The notes under the pieces are model-generated. The model ran no database searches and was not told the DNA's origin. It saw only the letters and a program-made list of their open reading frames with translations. The position numbers were made by a program, and so were the translations under genes. 64,000 bases of DNA, taken from NCBI RefSeq assembly GCF_041435355.1, contig NZ_CP108443.1, positions 1 through 64,000 on the forward strand, written 5' to 3'. This document shows, in pieces, positions 52,709 through 61,329 of the stretch (position 1 is the stretch's first letter; the number at the start of each line of letters is the position of its first letter). This DNA comes from Streptomyces sp. NBC_01276. Lineage in GTDB: Bacteria > Actinomycetota > Actinomycetes > Streptomycetales > Streptomycetaceae.

Positions 52709-53053
52709 ATGGAGACGGTGGAGTCACGGACCAGCTGGACGTTCGTCACCAACCACGCCCGGATCCTCGCGATGCTCCTGCGGGACCCGGAGGTACGGAT
52801 GCGTGACATGGCCGAGGCCTGCCGGATCACCGAGCGCGCCGTCCGTGCCGTGATCACCGATCTGGAGAGCGCCGGGTATCTCACCCGCGCCCGCCACGGC
52901 CGCCGCAACCACTACGAGGTCACCGACGGCACCCTCTTCCGCCACCCCGCCGAAGGACCCCACGAGATCACGCACCTGATCAGACTCCTCGCCGACCTGG
53001 AGCCCACGCGGCCTCCGGCCGCGCAACCCTCCCCGGGCACCTCGCGGCCATGA
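52709..53053 (+). CDS. Winged helix-turn-helix regulator (MarR/ArsR-like)
   Basis: A 114-residue protein. SWTFVTNHARILAMLLRDPE, then VRMRDMAEACRITERAVRAV, ITDLESAGYLTRARHGRRNH and YEVTDGTLFRHPAE form one winged helix with its beta wing. Streptomycete genomes encode several such short proteins of unknown target. It appears to be leaderless (TATAAT 7 bases upstream). It is 72 bases upstream of a STAS gene, and the two could work together. Confidence 0.8.
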   Translation: METVESRTSWTFVTNHARILAMLLRDPEVRMRDMAEACRITERAVRAVITDLESAGYLTRARHGRRNHYEVTDGTLFRHPAEGPHEITHLIRLLADLEPTRPPAAQPSPGTSRP

Positions 53054-53125
53054 CGGCACGGCACTCGCAGATGCCCTGCAGTCCGCCCCGCACGAGCCGG
53101 CCCGGTCGCTGAAAGGAGGAAGGCC

Positions 53126-53602
53126 ATGACCTACTCCGACCGCGAGCGCGATCCCGACACACCCATGGTCACCGTCGCCGTCGCCGTCCGCCCCGGGCCA
53201 CAACGGACCCGGGCCGAGATCAGCGGCGAGATCGACGCGGACAACTGCGGCAAGGTACGGGACGCCCTGAACGCGGCCCTGGATGCCAGCACGGCCGGCC
53301 TCGACATCGACCTCTCAGCCCTGACCTTCTGCGACTGCTCCGGCCTACACCTCCTCCTCGACCTCCACCTCACCGCCACCACCACCGGCAAAACCCTCGT
53401 CCTCCACGCACCCCGCCCCCAGTTCACACGACTGCTCGACCTCACCGACACCGCCCCCCTCCTCACCATCCACACCTCACCCGCACACCAGCCCCACCCC
53501 CACGACGCGCACTACCCCATCACAGGCGGCGATACGACAAGGCCCACGCACCACCGGCCCCACGCCATCGACCCCGCCATCGCCTACGACCACGAACCCT
53601 GA
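53126..53602 (+). CDS. STAS-domain anti-anti-sigma factor-like protein
   Basis: A 158-residue protein with ATG 53126 and an AAAGGAGG site. The STAS domain covers about 15-115: RTRAEISGEIDADNCGKVRD, then LDIDLSALTFCDCSGLHLLL. Ser72 in DCSG is the residue phosphorylated by anti-sigma kinases in SpoIIAA/RsbV-type proteins. The C-terminal ~45 residues are His/Pro-rich (AHQPHPHDAHYPITGG) and could bind metal. Partner kinase not in the window. Confidence 0.85.
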   Translation: MTYSDRERDPDTPMVTVAVAVRPGPQRTRAEISGEIDADNCGKVRDALNAALDASTAGLDIDLSALTFCDCSGLHLLLDLHLTATTTGKTLVLHAPRPQFTRLLDLTDTAPLLTIHTSPAHQPHPHDAHYPITGGDTTRPTHHRPHAIDPAIAYDHEP

Positions 53603-53903
53603 CCCACCCCACCCCCATCAGCCCGCGAAGCCACACCGTCCCGTACTCCCCCGCGGTCCTGGCACGCCCACCTCACCCCGGCCACCGGTGGGCACGCGGG
53701 CACGTGGGAGGGTCCCGGCGCGCGGGCACCGAAGGACGCACGTCGGGCAAAGCACTCAGGGCCACTGGCGGGCGGACCTTCGCAGAAGCGCGGTCAGAAC
53801 CTCGTAACTGACGCTGAGCGCGATCGGCCAGCTCAAGTCCGATGCGGGCCAACTGCAGGCGCCATTCGTCACGGCCTGGTCGTTCCCACGTCGGGTGGTC
53901 GAA
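53603..53903. other. Intergenic, no supported gene
   Basis: About 300 bases, C/A-rich at first (cacccccatcagcccgcg), between convergent genes. No clear hairpin terminator or gene. Confidence 0.4.
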
Positions 53904-54719
53904 TCAGTGGGCCCAAGGCAGTCGTACGGCCTCGATCTCCAAGTCGTCGAGGAGGGCTTCGACGAGTGGGGCCGGGCCGGCAAGTTTGGTGGCCCACAGG
54001 TCGTAGTCCGTGCACAGGACCCAGGACCGGTCGTGGGCCCAGAGGTTGGACGGGGTCCACCACTCTTCGTCGGGGTGGTCGTACAAGACCTTGGCGTCCG
54101 CGAGCCGGCCGGCCCGAACGTGCAGGTTGTCGAAGTCCTCGGCCCTTTGGCCCAGCGGGGTGTAGTAGGCGAGGCAGCGGGTGTCCGCGCCCTGAGGGCT
54201 GTGCTCAGTGAGGATCTCGACCAGCCGGTTCCAGTCGGCACGGTCCAGGCTGCCCTCGGACGGACCGGTGATGCCGACCGGCCAGCCGCCCGGCTTGCGG
54301 AGCGTAGGGAAGGACGTGTGGCAGGGCAGGCGGCCCTCGGCGGCCACGGGATCTCCGGTCCGCCGGGCGAGCTCTGCCCAGCGCAGGCGTCGCCAGCGTG
54401 GTCCAGGGTGTTCGCCTCTGGGCGGGGCGAAGGTGTCCGAGAGATCGGCGAATACCTCCGCGGGGTCGAGGCCCGGGATGATCTCGGGGTCGGCGCTCTT
54501 GCTGTTCAGGAAGGCCCGCCGGTACTCGACGTACGACATGCCGAAGGGACCGAGTTCGTGTTCGTACATGGAGTGGAGCACCCAGGCCGCGTCGGGCAGT
54601 GCCGGCGGCATGAACCCGGTGAGCCCGTCGTCGTCGGCCAGTTCCCGCATCCCGTCGGTCTCCGCGGATGCGGCGAGCGGCCACAAGGCGGTAGCCAGAG
54701 CAGCTGAGGTCTCGTACAT
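53904..54719 (-). CDS. Conserved hypothetical protein
   Basis: A 271-residue soluble acidic protein from ATG 54719. It opens MYETSAALATALWPLAASAE, has MYEHELGPFGMSYVEYRRAF, then SLDRADWNRLVEILTEHSPQ and WVLCTDYDLWATKLAGPAPL, closing with LLDDLEIEAVRLPWA. The RADW..L...L..HSP..A...C.AYY...G segment occurs in streptomycete proteins of unknown role. No catalytic signature or signal. Alone on its strand. Confidence 0.65.
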   Translation of the reverse strand: MYETSAALATALWPLAASAETDGMRELADDDGLTGFMPPALPDAAWVLHSMYEHELGPFGMSYVEYRRAFLNSKSADPEIIPGLDPAEVFADLSDTFAPPRGEHPGPRWRRLRWAELARRTGDPVAAEGRLPCHTSFPTLRKPGGWPVGITGPSEGSLDRADWNRLVEILTEHSPQGADTRCLAYYTPLGQRAEDFDNLHVRAGRLADAKVLYDHPDEEWWTPSNLWAHDRSWVLCTDYDLWATKLAGPAPLVEALLDDLEIEAVRLPWAH

Positions 54720-54959
54720 CGGCTCAGGATATGGGCACGGAGTCCCGCGCTGCCCATGCTGATCGCGACCGCAGGGGCAGGCGTGCGGAATCGTTTCGTC
54801 GCGGCACGACTTCCCTATGGGGTTGCGTGAGCTGCCGGGCCTCCTGTTTTTTGGGGATCAAGGTGAGGATCGAGCGGTTGCACTGGTCCTCCTGGGCGTG
54901 TCCGGACTGTGGCAACGGCGCACGAAGGGGCCACTGCGGGTAAGACGGTTCCTCTGTGA

Positions 54960-55225
54960 CGTGCCGAGGTGCCTGCGACGAACTTTCGCATGTCGGCGTC
55001 GGTGGCATTCGGGCTATGGTGCGGCGCGCTGGAGTGGTCGCGCAGCCCTTCGAGGCCTTCCTCCTGGTAGCGCCGCTGCCACTGGTAGAAGCAGTTGCGG
55101 CTGATCCCGTAGTACCGGCAACGTCTGCGAGACGTTTCCGGTGACCTCCTCGGCGTGCCGCAGGACCGCCAAGCGGTGCTGGGCCTGGCGCTCCTGCTGG
55201 TGTTGCGGTGAAGGGGGCATGGCAG
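54960..55225 (-). pseudogene. IS481-like transposase N-terminal remnant
   Basis: From ATG 55220: QHRLAVLRHAEEVTGNVSQT, then after a one-base shift CRYYGISRNCFYQWQRRYQE, EGLEGLRDHSSAPHHSPNAT. This is the double helix-turn-helix N-terminus of an IS481-type transposase, which continues into an rve domain. The catalytic part is absent. It ends near 54960. Confidence 0.7.
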
Positions 55226-55278
55226 ATCTCCATCACGACCGGAGACCCATGTGTAACCAACGTCCGGCAGTTTTACAG

Positions 55279-56061
55279 TTAGCGGCTGAGCATCGCCAGG
55301 AGCGTGCGGCGCGGCAGGAGGCGGGTGGCGAGAACGAAGAGCGCGTTCGCCCTCCCGGGGACGACGGTGGGGCCGGTGCGACGGTCCAGGGCTCGCAGGG
55401 CGGTGCGTACGACGGCTCGCGCGCTCAGGACCATGGCGGCCGGGGCGTCCTGGTGGCGGCGGGACTCGGAGCCGGACTCCGGCTGAGGCTCCGACTGCGC
55501 TTCCGGCTCCGGCTCCCGTTCCGTGGAGGTCGGGCCAGGGCAGAGGGCCATGACGTGGACGCCTAGGGGGCGTTGCTCGTACCAGAGGGCCTCGGAGAAG
55601 GCGGTCACGAAGGCCTTGCCGGCGCTGTAGACGGCGAGGCCCGGGGCCGGGGCGTGCGCGAGGGTGGAGGAGACGTTGACGAGTGCGTCTCCGCGCCGGG
55701 CCCCGGAGAGGAAGGCGTGTGCCAGTACGACGACGGCGTCGCCGCCCAGGCGCATGGCGGCCAGTGCGTTCTGCGGGCCGGTTCCGGTGAAGGGGCCGTG
55801 GTGGGCGGTGGCGGCGTTGTTGACCAGCAGCTCGACGGGCCGTCGGACCAGCTCGGCGGTGACCAGCCCCTGCCCTTCGGGGGTCGAGAGGTCTGCGACC
55901 AGGTAGCGGTGGCCCGGGCCGAGCTCCTCGATGAGGGCGCGCAACCCCTCCTCGCCCCGGGCCACGGCGGTCACGGTCCAGCCGGCCGAGGCGAGTTCGC
56001 GGGCGAAGGCCCGGCCGATGCCCGAACTGGCCCCGGTGACCAGGGCCGCGCGGGCGGTCAT
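55279..56061 (-). CDS. Short-chain dehydrogenase/reductase (SDR)
   Basis: A 260-residue classical SDR. The cofactor loop is TGASSGIG (9-16), NNAA at 81-84, catalytic Ser131/132 (VNVSSTLAH), Tyr145 and Lys149 in YSAGKA, and CPGPTSTE after the last core strand. A Glu/Pro/Ser-rich insert (EPEPEAQSEPQPESGSES) precedes the last helices and is unusual; it is encoded by imperfect hexamer repeats. It overlaps the upstream SgcJ/EcaC gene as ATGA, so the two are cotranscribed from the promoter that faces the MarR gene. Substrate unknown. Confidence 0.85.
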   Translation of the reverse strand: MTARAALVTGASSGIGRAFARELASAGWTVTAVARGEEGLRALIEELGPGHRYLVADLSTPEGQGLVTAELVRRPVELLVNNAATAHHGPFTGTGPQNALAAMRLGGDAVVVLAHAFLSGARRGDALVNVSSTLAHAPAPGLAVYSAGKAFVTAFSEALWYEQRPLGVHVMALCPGPTSTEREPEPEAQSEPQPESGSESRRHQDAPAAMVLSARAVVRTALRALDRRTGPTVVPGRANALFVLATRLLPRRTLLAMLSR

Positions 56062-56759
56062 TTCTCGGCCCCGGGCACCGTGCCGGGAGACAGCAGGAAG
56101 GAGACCTTCTCCATGACCGGCTGCCGCTGGGTGTTCTGGAAGGCGGCGATCCGCCACTGCCCGTCGCTCTCGCGGGTCAGCGTGTACGTCTGGACCTTCG
56201 ACAGCTCTCCAGGCCGCCCGCCCGTGTAGGTGTCGCCGCGGCTGGTGACGACTGCCGCGTCGGGGCCGAGGAAGCGGATGCCCAGGATCGAGTCGGCCAG
56301 CTTCGTCCCCTTGACGAAGCCGTCGAAGAGGGCCCGGTGGGCCTCTGTGATGTCGGCGCGACCCTGGTAGTGGGTGCCGACGTAGGTCGTGTACGTGGCG
56401 TCCTGCGTGAAGAGGGCTCCGTACGCGTCGGCGTCGGCGGCGCCCCAGGCCGCAGCGAGCGAGGACAGCACCCCGCAGACGGCGTCGCGGTCGCCGAAGC
56501 TGTTGCTGAAGCCGGTGCCGGCCGGGGTGACGGCGGTGCACTCCGCGGTGCCGGTGACCTTGACGTCCGAGGTGGAGTCGAGCCACAGGTAGCCCCCGCC
56601 GGCCGTCAGGCCGAGGGTGAGCACGGTGGCGATCAGGGCGCGCTTGAGGGTGCGTCGCCTTCGGTGGGGTGACGCGGGCGGGGTGGCCTGGGTGTCGGCT
56701 CCGTCGCGCGGGGCGGTACTCGGGACAGGGTGAGGGGTGGTGGCGAGGTCGGTCGTCAT
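56058..56759 (-). CDS. Membrane-anchored SgcJ/EcaC-type NTF2-like protein
   Basis: A 233-residue protein from ATG 56759. A Pro/Thr-rich cytosolic head and RRRRTLKRAL precede one membrane helix (LIATVLTLGLTAGGGYLWL). The SgcJ/EcaC NTF2-like domain follows: AVCGVLSSLAAAWGAADADA, YGALFTQDATYTTYVGTHYQ, GRADITEAHRALFDGFVKGT and VQTYTLTRESDGQWRIAAFQ. The domain is strikingly close to that of the upstream soluble gene. The fold often binds small hydrophobic ligands. Catalysis cannot be claimed. Confidence 0.8.
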   Translation of the reverse strand: MTTDLATTPHPVPSTAPRDGADTQATPPASPHRRRRTLKRALIATVLTLGLTAGGGYLWLDSTSDVKVTGTAECTAVTPAGTGFSNSFGDRDAVCGVLSSLAAAWGAADADAYGALFTQDATYTTYVGTHYQGRADITEAHRALFDGFVKGTKLADSILGIRFLGPDAAVVTSRGDTYTGGRPGELSKVQTYTLTRESDGQWRIAAFQNTQRQPVMEKVSFLLSPGTVPGAEK

Positions 56760-56817
56760 GCGGGCTCTCCGTAAGGTCGTCGGGTCGGCGGGGGGTACGG
56801 GTCGGCGGCTGCGCATG

Positions 56818-57270
56818 TCAGCGCCCGGCGGCCGGGACGAGGCCCGGAGCGAACCGGTAGGACGCGGCCTCCATCAGCGGCTTGCGCTTGGTGTTCTGGA
56901 AGGCGGCGATCCGCCACTGTCCGTCGCTCTCGCGGGTCAGCGTGTACGTCTGGACCTTGCCGAGCTTCTCCGGGCGCTTGCCCTTGTAGGTGTCCCCGCG
57001 GCCGTTCACCACGGCCACGCCGGGCCCGTAGAAGCGGACGTCGAGGATCTCGTCCGCCAGCCGGGTGCCCTTGAGGAAGCCGGCGAAGAGGGTCCGGTGG
57101 CTCTCCACGATGTCGCGGCGCCCCTGGTAGAAGGTGCCGATGTAGGTGATGTACGTGGCGTCCTCGGTGAACAGCTCGCCGTAGGCCTCGGCGTCGTGGC
57201 GTTCCCAGGCGGAGGTGAGGCGGTTCAGCACGGCCTGGACGGAGGCGACGGACTCGCTGGCGGACTGCAT
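56818..57270 (-). CDS. SgcJ/EcaC family NTF2-like protein
   Basis: A 150-residue single-domain protein: VQAVLNRLTSAWERHDAEAY, GELFTEDATYITYIGTFYQG, RRDIVESHRTLFAGFLKGTR, then KVQTYTLTRESDGQWRIAAF. Its core is nearly the same as the C-terminal domain of the downstream gene, so the two arose by duplication. It is first in a three-gene operon (this, the anchored copy, SDR) divergent from MarR. It may bind the same ligand as the anchored copy, in the cytosol. Confidence 0.85.
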   Translation of the reverse strand: MQSASESVASVQAVLNRLTSAWERHDAEAYGELFTEDATYITYIGTFYQGRRDIVESHRTLFAGFLKGTRLADEILDVRFYGPGVAVVNGRGDTYKGKRPEKLGKVQTYTLTRESDGQWRIAAFQNTKRKPLMEAASYRFAPGLVPAAGR

Positions 57271-57300
57271 GACGGACCACTCCCCAATTGGCTAGACTGA

Positions 57301-57342
57301 TGCAGATACTGACTGAACACAGTATCTGCATGCGTGCAGATA
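57301..57342. promoter_or_regulatory. MarR operator: 11-bp inverted repeat plus extra half-site
   Basis: TGCAGATACTG (57301-57311) is perfectly complementary to CAGTATCTGCA (57320-57330), with an 8-base gap. A third TGCAGATA follows at 57335-57342. It lies between the marR start at 57367 and the SgcJ/EcaC start at 57270, in the AT-richest part of the gap, as expected for a MarR site controlling both directions. Confidence 0.85.
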
Positions 57343-57366
57343 TAAAGCTAGGAGGCGATCCCGAAA

Positions 57367-57858
57367 ATGGCAACAGGTGGCGGCGCGGACGCGCACGCGG
57401 TCTTCCGGCGGTACCTGGACGCCGTCGGACTCCAGGGCCTGGCCAGCGCCGAGGCGGCCGGCCTGCACACCTCCGAGTGGTACGCCCTCAGCCTCATCAC
57501 CCTTGAGGGGGGCCTGTCCTCCGGCGAGCTCGCCACCCGCACCGGGCTGACCACGGGCGCGACCACCCGGCTCATCGACCGCCTCGAACGGGCCGGCTAC
57601 GCCCGCCGGACCGCCGATCCGGGCGACCGGCGCCGGGTCATCGTGGAGCCCGTACCGGACGCGCTGGACCGCATCGAGGACGTGGTCGGCCCGGCCCGCC
57701 GACACATCGCCGCTGTGATCGGCCTCTACCCCCCGGAGCACCAGGCCGTGCTCTTCGACTACTTCGCCCGTGCCGCGCCCGCCTTCCGCGCGGCCACGGA
57801 GGAGATCCGCGGCGCCACCGCGCCCCGCCGGAGCAAGGGGCGACCGGCGGCGGGCTAG
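57367..57858 (+). CDS. MarR-family transcriptional regulator
   Basis: A 163-residue regulator. The winged helix reads TSEWYALSLITLEGGLSSGE, LATRTGLTTGATTRLIDRLE, then RAGYARRTADPGDRRRVIVE with the DxRR wing. Helices for dimerisation flank it. ATG 57367 after an AGGAGG site. Divergent from the SgcJ/EcaC-SDR operon, with a perfect operator between. The stop codon TAG coincides with the left edge of an IS5-type element, and the insertion leaves the stop intact. Confidence 0.9.
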   Translation: MATGGGADAHAVFRRYLDAVGLQGLASAEAAGLHTSEWYALSLITLEGGLSSGELATRTGLTTGATTRLIDRLERAGYARRTADPGDRRRVIVEPVPDALDRIEDVVGPARRHIAAVIGLYPPEHQAVLFDYFARAAPAFRAATEEIRGATAPRRSKGRPAAG

Positions 57859-58024
57859 GGTCCGTCTCCAAATCGATCTTGCCCAGAGCAGGATTAACGC
57901 GAGTGTGACCGTGCTTCGTAGGAGGGGGCGGTCTTCTCGTATCGGGTGGCGATGCCGCGGAAGCCCTTGAGCTGATTGAAGCAGCGTTCGACAGTGTCGC
58001 GGCGTCGGTGGATCGCGAGATCGA

Positions 58025-58080
58025 GGCCTGTCGGCCTGTCGGCCTGCCGCCCTGTCGGCCTGCCGCCCTTTCGGCCTCGG
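58025..58080. repeat. Short tandem repeats inside the IS5 transposase
   Basis: CGGCCTGT and CGGCCTGCCGCCCTGT-type units repeat several times (58025-58080). On the coding strand they expand a GRQADRP motif relative to other family members and coincide with loss of the frame. Confidence 0.6.
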
Positions 58081-58349
58081 TTTCGGCGGTGCCGCTTCTG
58101 GCCGTCCTTACTCCCGGACCGTGTGTCCGATACCGCGTTTACGCAGGTAGATGCGGAAGCCGCGCGAGCTGTAGGCCTTGTCGGCAATCACGTGATCCGG
58201 CCGGCAGCGGGGCCGGCCATGGCCGGTGCGGGGTACTCGGATGCGTTCGAGGAGAGGCCGTGCGCAGATGTCGTCGTGTCGTTGGCCCGGGGTCAGCAGG
58301 ATGGCGAGGGGGCGGCCGCGGACGTCACAGGCGAGGTGGATTTTGCTGG

Positions 58350-58760
58350 TCAGGCGCCCTCGGGATCGGCCGCCCGGTTCGTCCGCCCAGCGCTTCCCCC
58401 TTTTCGGCCGGTGGCGGCGGCGTGCTGGTGGGAGCGGACGATGGTGGAGTCGATCTGGACCAGCCAGTCGATGTCACCGGCCGCGTCCGCCTGGGCCTGG
58501 ATCTGCTGCAGAGCCCGGGTGAACACGCCGTTGATGGCGAAGCGGCGGAAGCGGGTGTGGACCGTTTTCCACAGGCCGTAACGTTCCGGCAGGTCACGCC
58601 AGGAAACCCCGGTCCGGATCTTGCAGACCATCCCGTTGATGACCCGGCGGTCCTCCGCCCGAGGCCGGCCCCTGCCGGCACTCGGCACCAGCGGAGCCAG
58701 TAACTCCCACTCGGCATGAGTCAGTTCATGACGACGTACCACGACACCATGATCCAGCAT
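58350..58760 (-). CDS. IS5-family transposase, first open frame
   Basis: A 136-residue N-terminal part: VVRRHELTHAEWELLAPLVP, INGMVCKIRTGVSWRDLPER, then FTRALQQIQAQADAAGDIDW and VQIDSTIVRSHQHAA with the first catalytic Asp. IS427-type elements join this frame to a second one by frameshift. The downstream frame carries CDVRGRPLAILLTPGQRHDD-type sequence and DTVERCFNQLKGFRGIATRY with the final Glu, but has extra shifts. The element's own promoter end is at 58785. Confidence 0.8.
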   Translation of the reverse strand: MLDHGVVVRRHELTHAEWELLAPLVPSAGRGRPRAEDRRVINGMVCKIRTGVSWRDLPERYGLWKTVHTRFRRFAINGVFTRALQQIQAQADAAGDIDWLVQIDSTIVRSHQHAAATGRKGGSAGRTNRAADPEGA

Positions 58761-58901
58761 CGAACTACCTTTTGAAGACGGACCCTAGCCCGCACGGTGT
58801 GGTCGGGTAGCCGGATCACACGACTGTGACCGTGCACGGCATCTGGCCTGTTTGGACAACTTCAATGCGCAGCAACGGCTGGCCACCCGGCGCGAACCGG
58901 G

Positions 58902-59192
58902 TCACCATCGGGTGCGGAGCACCCCGTCGTTGTCGGGCAGGGCGGCGCAGAGCAGCGGGTGGCGTTCGTCGAGGTACATGGGCAGTGCGCAGGCCGCTCG
59001 TGCGCCGGCCACGAGGGCGGCGAGCTGCTGGTACTCGGTGTCGTCGACGATCGCGTGGCTGATCGTCCCGTCCTGTGCCTCCCAGACGAACTCTACGGAT
59101 CCCTCCTCGGGCAGCACGGCGAGCACCGCACCGACGTCTGGGGCCAGGTCGGGCCAGACTCTCAGCACAGCGCGCGGACCTCCAGCCGGCAC
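58902..59192 (-). CDS. Hypothetical protein, possibly frameshifted near 59168
   Basis: The 96-residue reading has VLRVWPDLAPDVGAVLAVLP, EEGSVEFVWEAQDGTISHAI and LAALVAGARAACALPMYLDE. Just upstream, in the next frame, VALELVRAMLRDQGAWCRLE also looks coding. One base inserted near 59168 would join them into a ~125-residue protein, starting near 59280. I do not recognise the family. It lies between IS5 and ISL3 elements. Confidence 0.5.
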   Translation of the reverse strand: MPAGGPRAVLRVWPDLAPDVGAVLAVLPEEGSVEFVWEAQDGTISHAIVDDTEYQQLAALVAGARAACALPMYLDERHPLLCAALPDNDGVLRTRW

Positions 59193-59304
59193 CAGGCGCC
59201 CTGATCGCGGAGCATGGCCCGCACCAGTTCCAGAGCGACCGTAAGAGAGACTTCCGCGCCGTCGTGGTGGCCGGTGAGATCGGGTGGGAAGAGCCCGACG
59301 AGGC

Positions 59305-60615
59305 CGTGCCCTGCATCGTGCCCGGCCTCACCCGTCGATTCGCTCGCCGGACGGAACGGCTGCGATCGACGCTCGTCTCGGTCGGTCTCGCGCTCGCGGG
59401 ACGGGCCGGCGCCCGAATACCGGACGCCTTCGAGTCAGCGAAACACCCTGCTGAGGCTGATCACCTCGCTGCCCCATCCACCCACCGCCATGCCCCGCGT
59501 GATCGGCGCCGACGAATACGCTCAGCGCAAGGGCCGGATCTACGCAACCCTCCTTGTCGACGTCGAGACACGCCGGCCGGTGGACCTGCCGGACCGGGAG
59601 GCGGACACCCTCGCGGGCCTGGCTGTCCGAACGACCCGGGATCGAGATTATCTGCCGGGACCGGGCCTTTCTTCTACGCCGAGGGCGCCACCCGCGGCGC
59701 CCCTCAAGCCCTCCAGGTCGCCGACCGAGGGCACCTCTGGCAAACCTCGGCGAAGCCGCCGAGGAATGCGTCTACCGGCACCGCGTCTGCCTCCGGCCCG
59801 CACCTGAGTCACCGCAGGAGCCAAACCAGGTGTCGGAGTCTCCCGCGTCCTCGCCGTGGCCAACGGGCCATCGGTTCGCCGACCGCACCCGCGCCAAGCA
59901 CGCCACCGTCCACGCGCTGCTGGCCGCCGGTCACAGCAAGCGGTCCATCGCCCGGCAGCTCGGCATGGGCCTCAACACCGTTCTCCGATTCTCCCGCGCC
60001 ACCGAGCCGGGGCGACTGTTCACCGGTCAGTGGCAAAGTCGTCCCACCAAGCTGGACGAGTACAAGCCCTACCTCGACCAGCGATGGCAGGAGGGCTGCA
60101 CCAACGCCCGGAAACTGTGGGAGGAGATCAAGGCACAGGGCTACCCGGGCGGCTACGGCAACGTCCGCGCCTACGTCATCCGGAACCTACGCGGCAAGCC
60201 CCAGCCGGTCGGCCCCCGGCCGCCATCCGCCCGCGCCGTCACCCGCTGGATCCTCACCCACCCCGACGCCCTGGCCGAGAGCGACCGGCTCCAGCTCAAG
60301 GCCGTGCTGGCCAACTGTCCTGAACTCGACGCACTTGCCGAGCACGTGCGCTCCTTCGCACACATGCTGACCCAGCTGCAAGGCCATCGACTGCCGGCAT
60401 GGATCGGAGCGGCAACCGCCGCCGACCTGCCCAGCCTCCAGCGATTCGCCCGGCATCTGGAGCGCGACCTCGATGCCGTCACTGCCAGACTCTCGCAGCC
60501 GTGGAACTCCGGGGTCGTCGAAGGCCATGTCAACCGCATCAAGGTGCTGAAGCGCCAGATGTTCGGCCGCGCAGGCTTCGAACTCCTCCGCAAGCGGGTC
60601 CTGCTCTACTCCTGA
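59305..60615 (+). pseudogene. ISL3-family transposase, multiply frameshifted
   Basis: In order, across at least four frame changes: TRRFARRTERLRSTLVSVGL; NTLLRLITSLPHPPTAMPRV, IGADEYAQRKGRIYATLLVD with the first catalytic Asp; WLSERPGIEIICRDRA; ATRGAPQALQVADRGHLW; then from about 59740 to the stop one intact frame: HSKRSIARQLGMGLNTVLRF, LDEYKPYLDQRWQEGCTNAR, SGVVEGHVNRIKVLKRQMFG with the last Glu. Breaks are near 59445, 59625, 59690 and 59730. The zinc-finger N-terminus of ISL3 TnpA is absent. The third ISL3 relic in the window. Confidence 0.85.
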
Positions 60616-60624
60616 ACTTGCTGT

Positions 60625-60948
60625 TTAGCCTTCGGCGTCCGGCGAAGATGATTCATTTTCGGCGGCGAGGGTGACTTGGGCGGTCCATGACCAAGGCTCC
60701 TGGGGCGGATCCCAGCTCACTTCCACCTCGGTGTCGTGGAAGTCGTGCGCGAGTTCCGTCACCATCACCGCCGCCGCAGCCCGCGCGTCTGGCGGGTCGG
60801 TGTTGATCGGCACGTCCAGCCGTCCGCAAAGATTTCCGCTTTCGGTGAGGACGCTGGTGCGCCAGCCTTCCGGCGTCGCGAACAGGAAGATCCCCTTCGG
60901 AACGCCCCAGGCGGGCCGCCTCTTCTTCTCCTTCTTGCGTCTCACCAT
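60625..60948 (-). CDS. Small hypothetical protein
   Basis: A 107-residue protein from ATG 60948 (MVRRKKEKKRRP); a start three codons earlier is possible. The basic head is followed by WGVPKGIFLFATPEGWRTSV, then LCGRLDVPINTDPPDARAAA and EVEVSWDPPQEPWSWTAQVT. It looks like one small alpha-beta unit; no family known to me. The end abuts the ISL3 relic. Confidence 0.5.
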   Translation of the reverse strand: MVRRKKEKKRRPAWGVPKGIFLFATPEGWRTSVLTESGNLCGRLDVPINTDPPDARAAAAVMVTELAHDFHDTEVEVSWDPPQEPWSWTAQVTLAAENESSSPDAEG

Positions 60949-61050
60949 GCAGCCCATCCAACATCGTCGAGTTCATGGTGACGAGTCTGGGTGGAGGATC
61001 AACCGCCGCGGCACGGTTTGGTGCCGCCTTGCACAGCAAGCCGAGACCCT

Positions 61051-61329
61051 TCAGGACAGATCGTCGACGAGCCCGAAGCCCTCCGGGAACTCCTCCAGGA
61101 ACTCACGGCGAGCGGGGTTGGTCTCGGCAGCTGCCATCGCCCCGAGCAGGGCGATCAGCTCCTGCTGCTGATCACTCGACAGCGTACTGACCACGTGGGC
61201 GACGCCCTCCATGACCTTGACCGCATCGTCCTGATCCATGTGCTCGTCTTCACTGCCCTCGATGAACCACAGGACATCGACCAAAGCCTCGGCCAAGGCA
61301 CGAGTCAGGGACGAGTACGAAGACGTCAC
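61051..61329 (-). CDS. Small helical hypothetical protein
   Basis: A 92-residue acidic, all-helical protein from GTG 61329 with GGAGA upstream: SSLTRALAEALVDVLWFIEG, then MDQDDAVKVMEGVAHVVSTL, SSDQQQELIALLGAMAAAET and FLEEFPEGFGLVDD. Small proteins with this pattern occur in streptomycetes and their relatives, function unknown. No operon partner. Confidence 0.6.
   Translation of the reverse strand: MTSSYSSLTRALAEALVDVLWFIEGSEDEHMDQDDAVKVMEGVAHVVSTLSSDQQQELIALLGAMAAAETNPARREFLEEFPEGFGLVDDLS

Larger units (their letters stand above)
57858..58785 (-). mobile_element. IS5-family (IS427-type) insertion sequence, 928 bp, decayed
   Basis: Terminal inverted repeats GGGTCCGTCTCCAAA (57858-57872) and GGGTCCGTCTTCAAA (complement, ending 58785) are flanked by TA on both sides (57856-57857 and 58786-58787), the 2-bp target duplication within CTAG. 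It encodes a two-part transposase: OrfA 58350-58760 and the second part to about 57870. The second part has frameshifts near 58130 and 57905 and an internal repeat tract. Ends are intact; the transposase probably is not. Confidence 0.9.
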
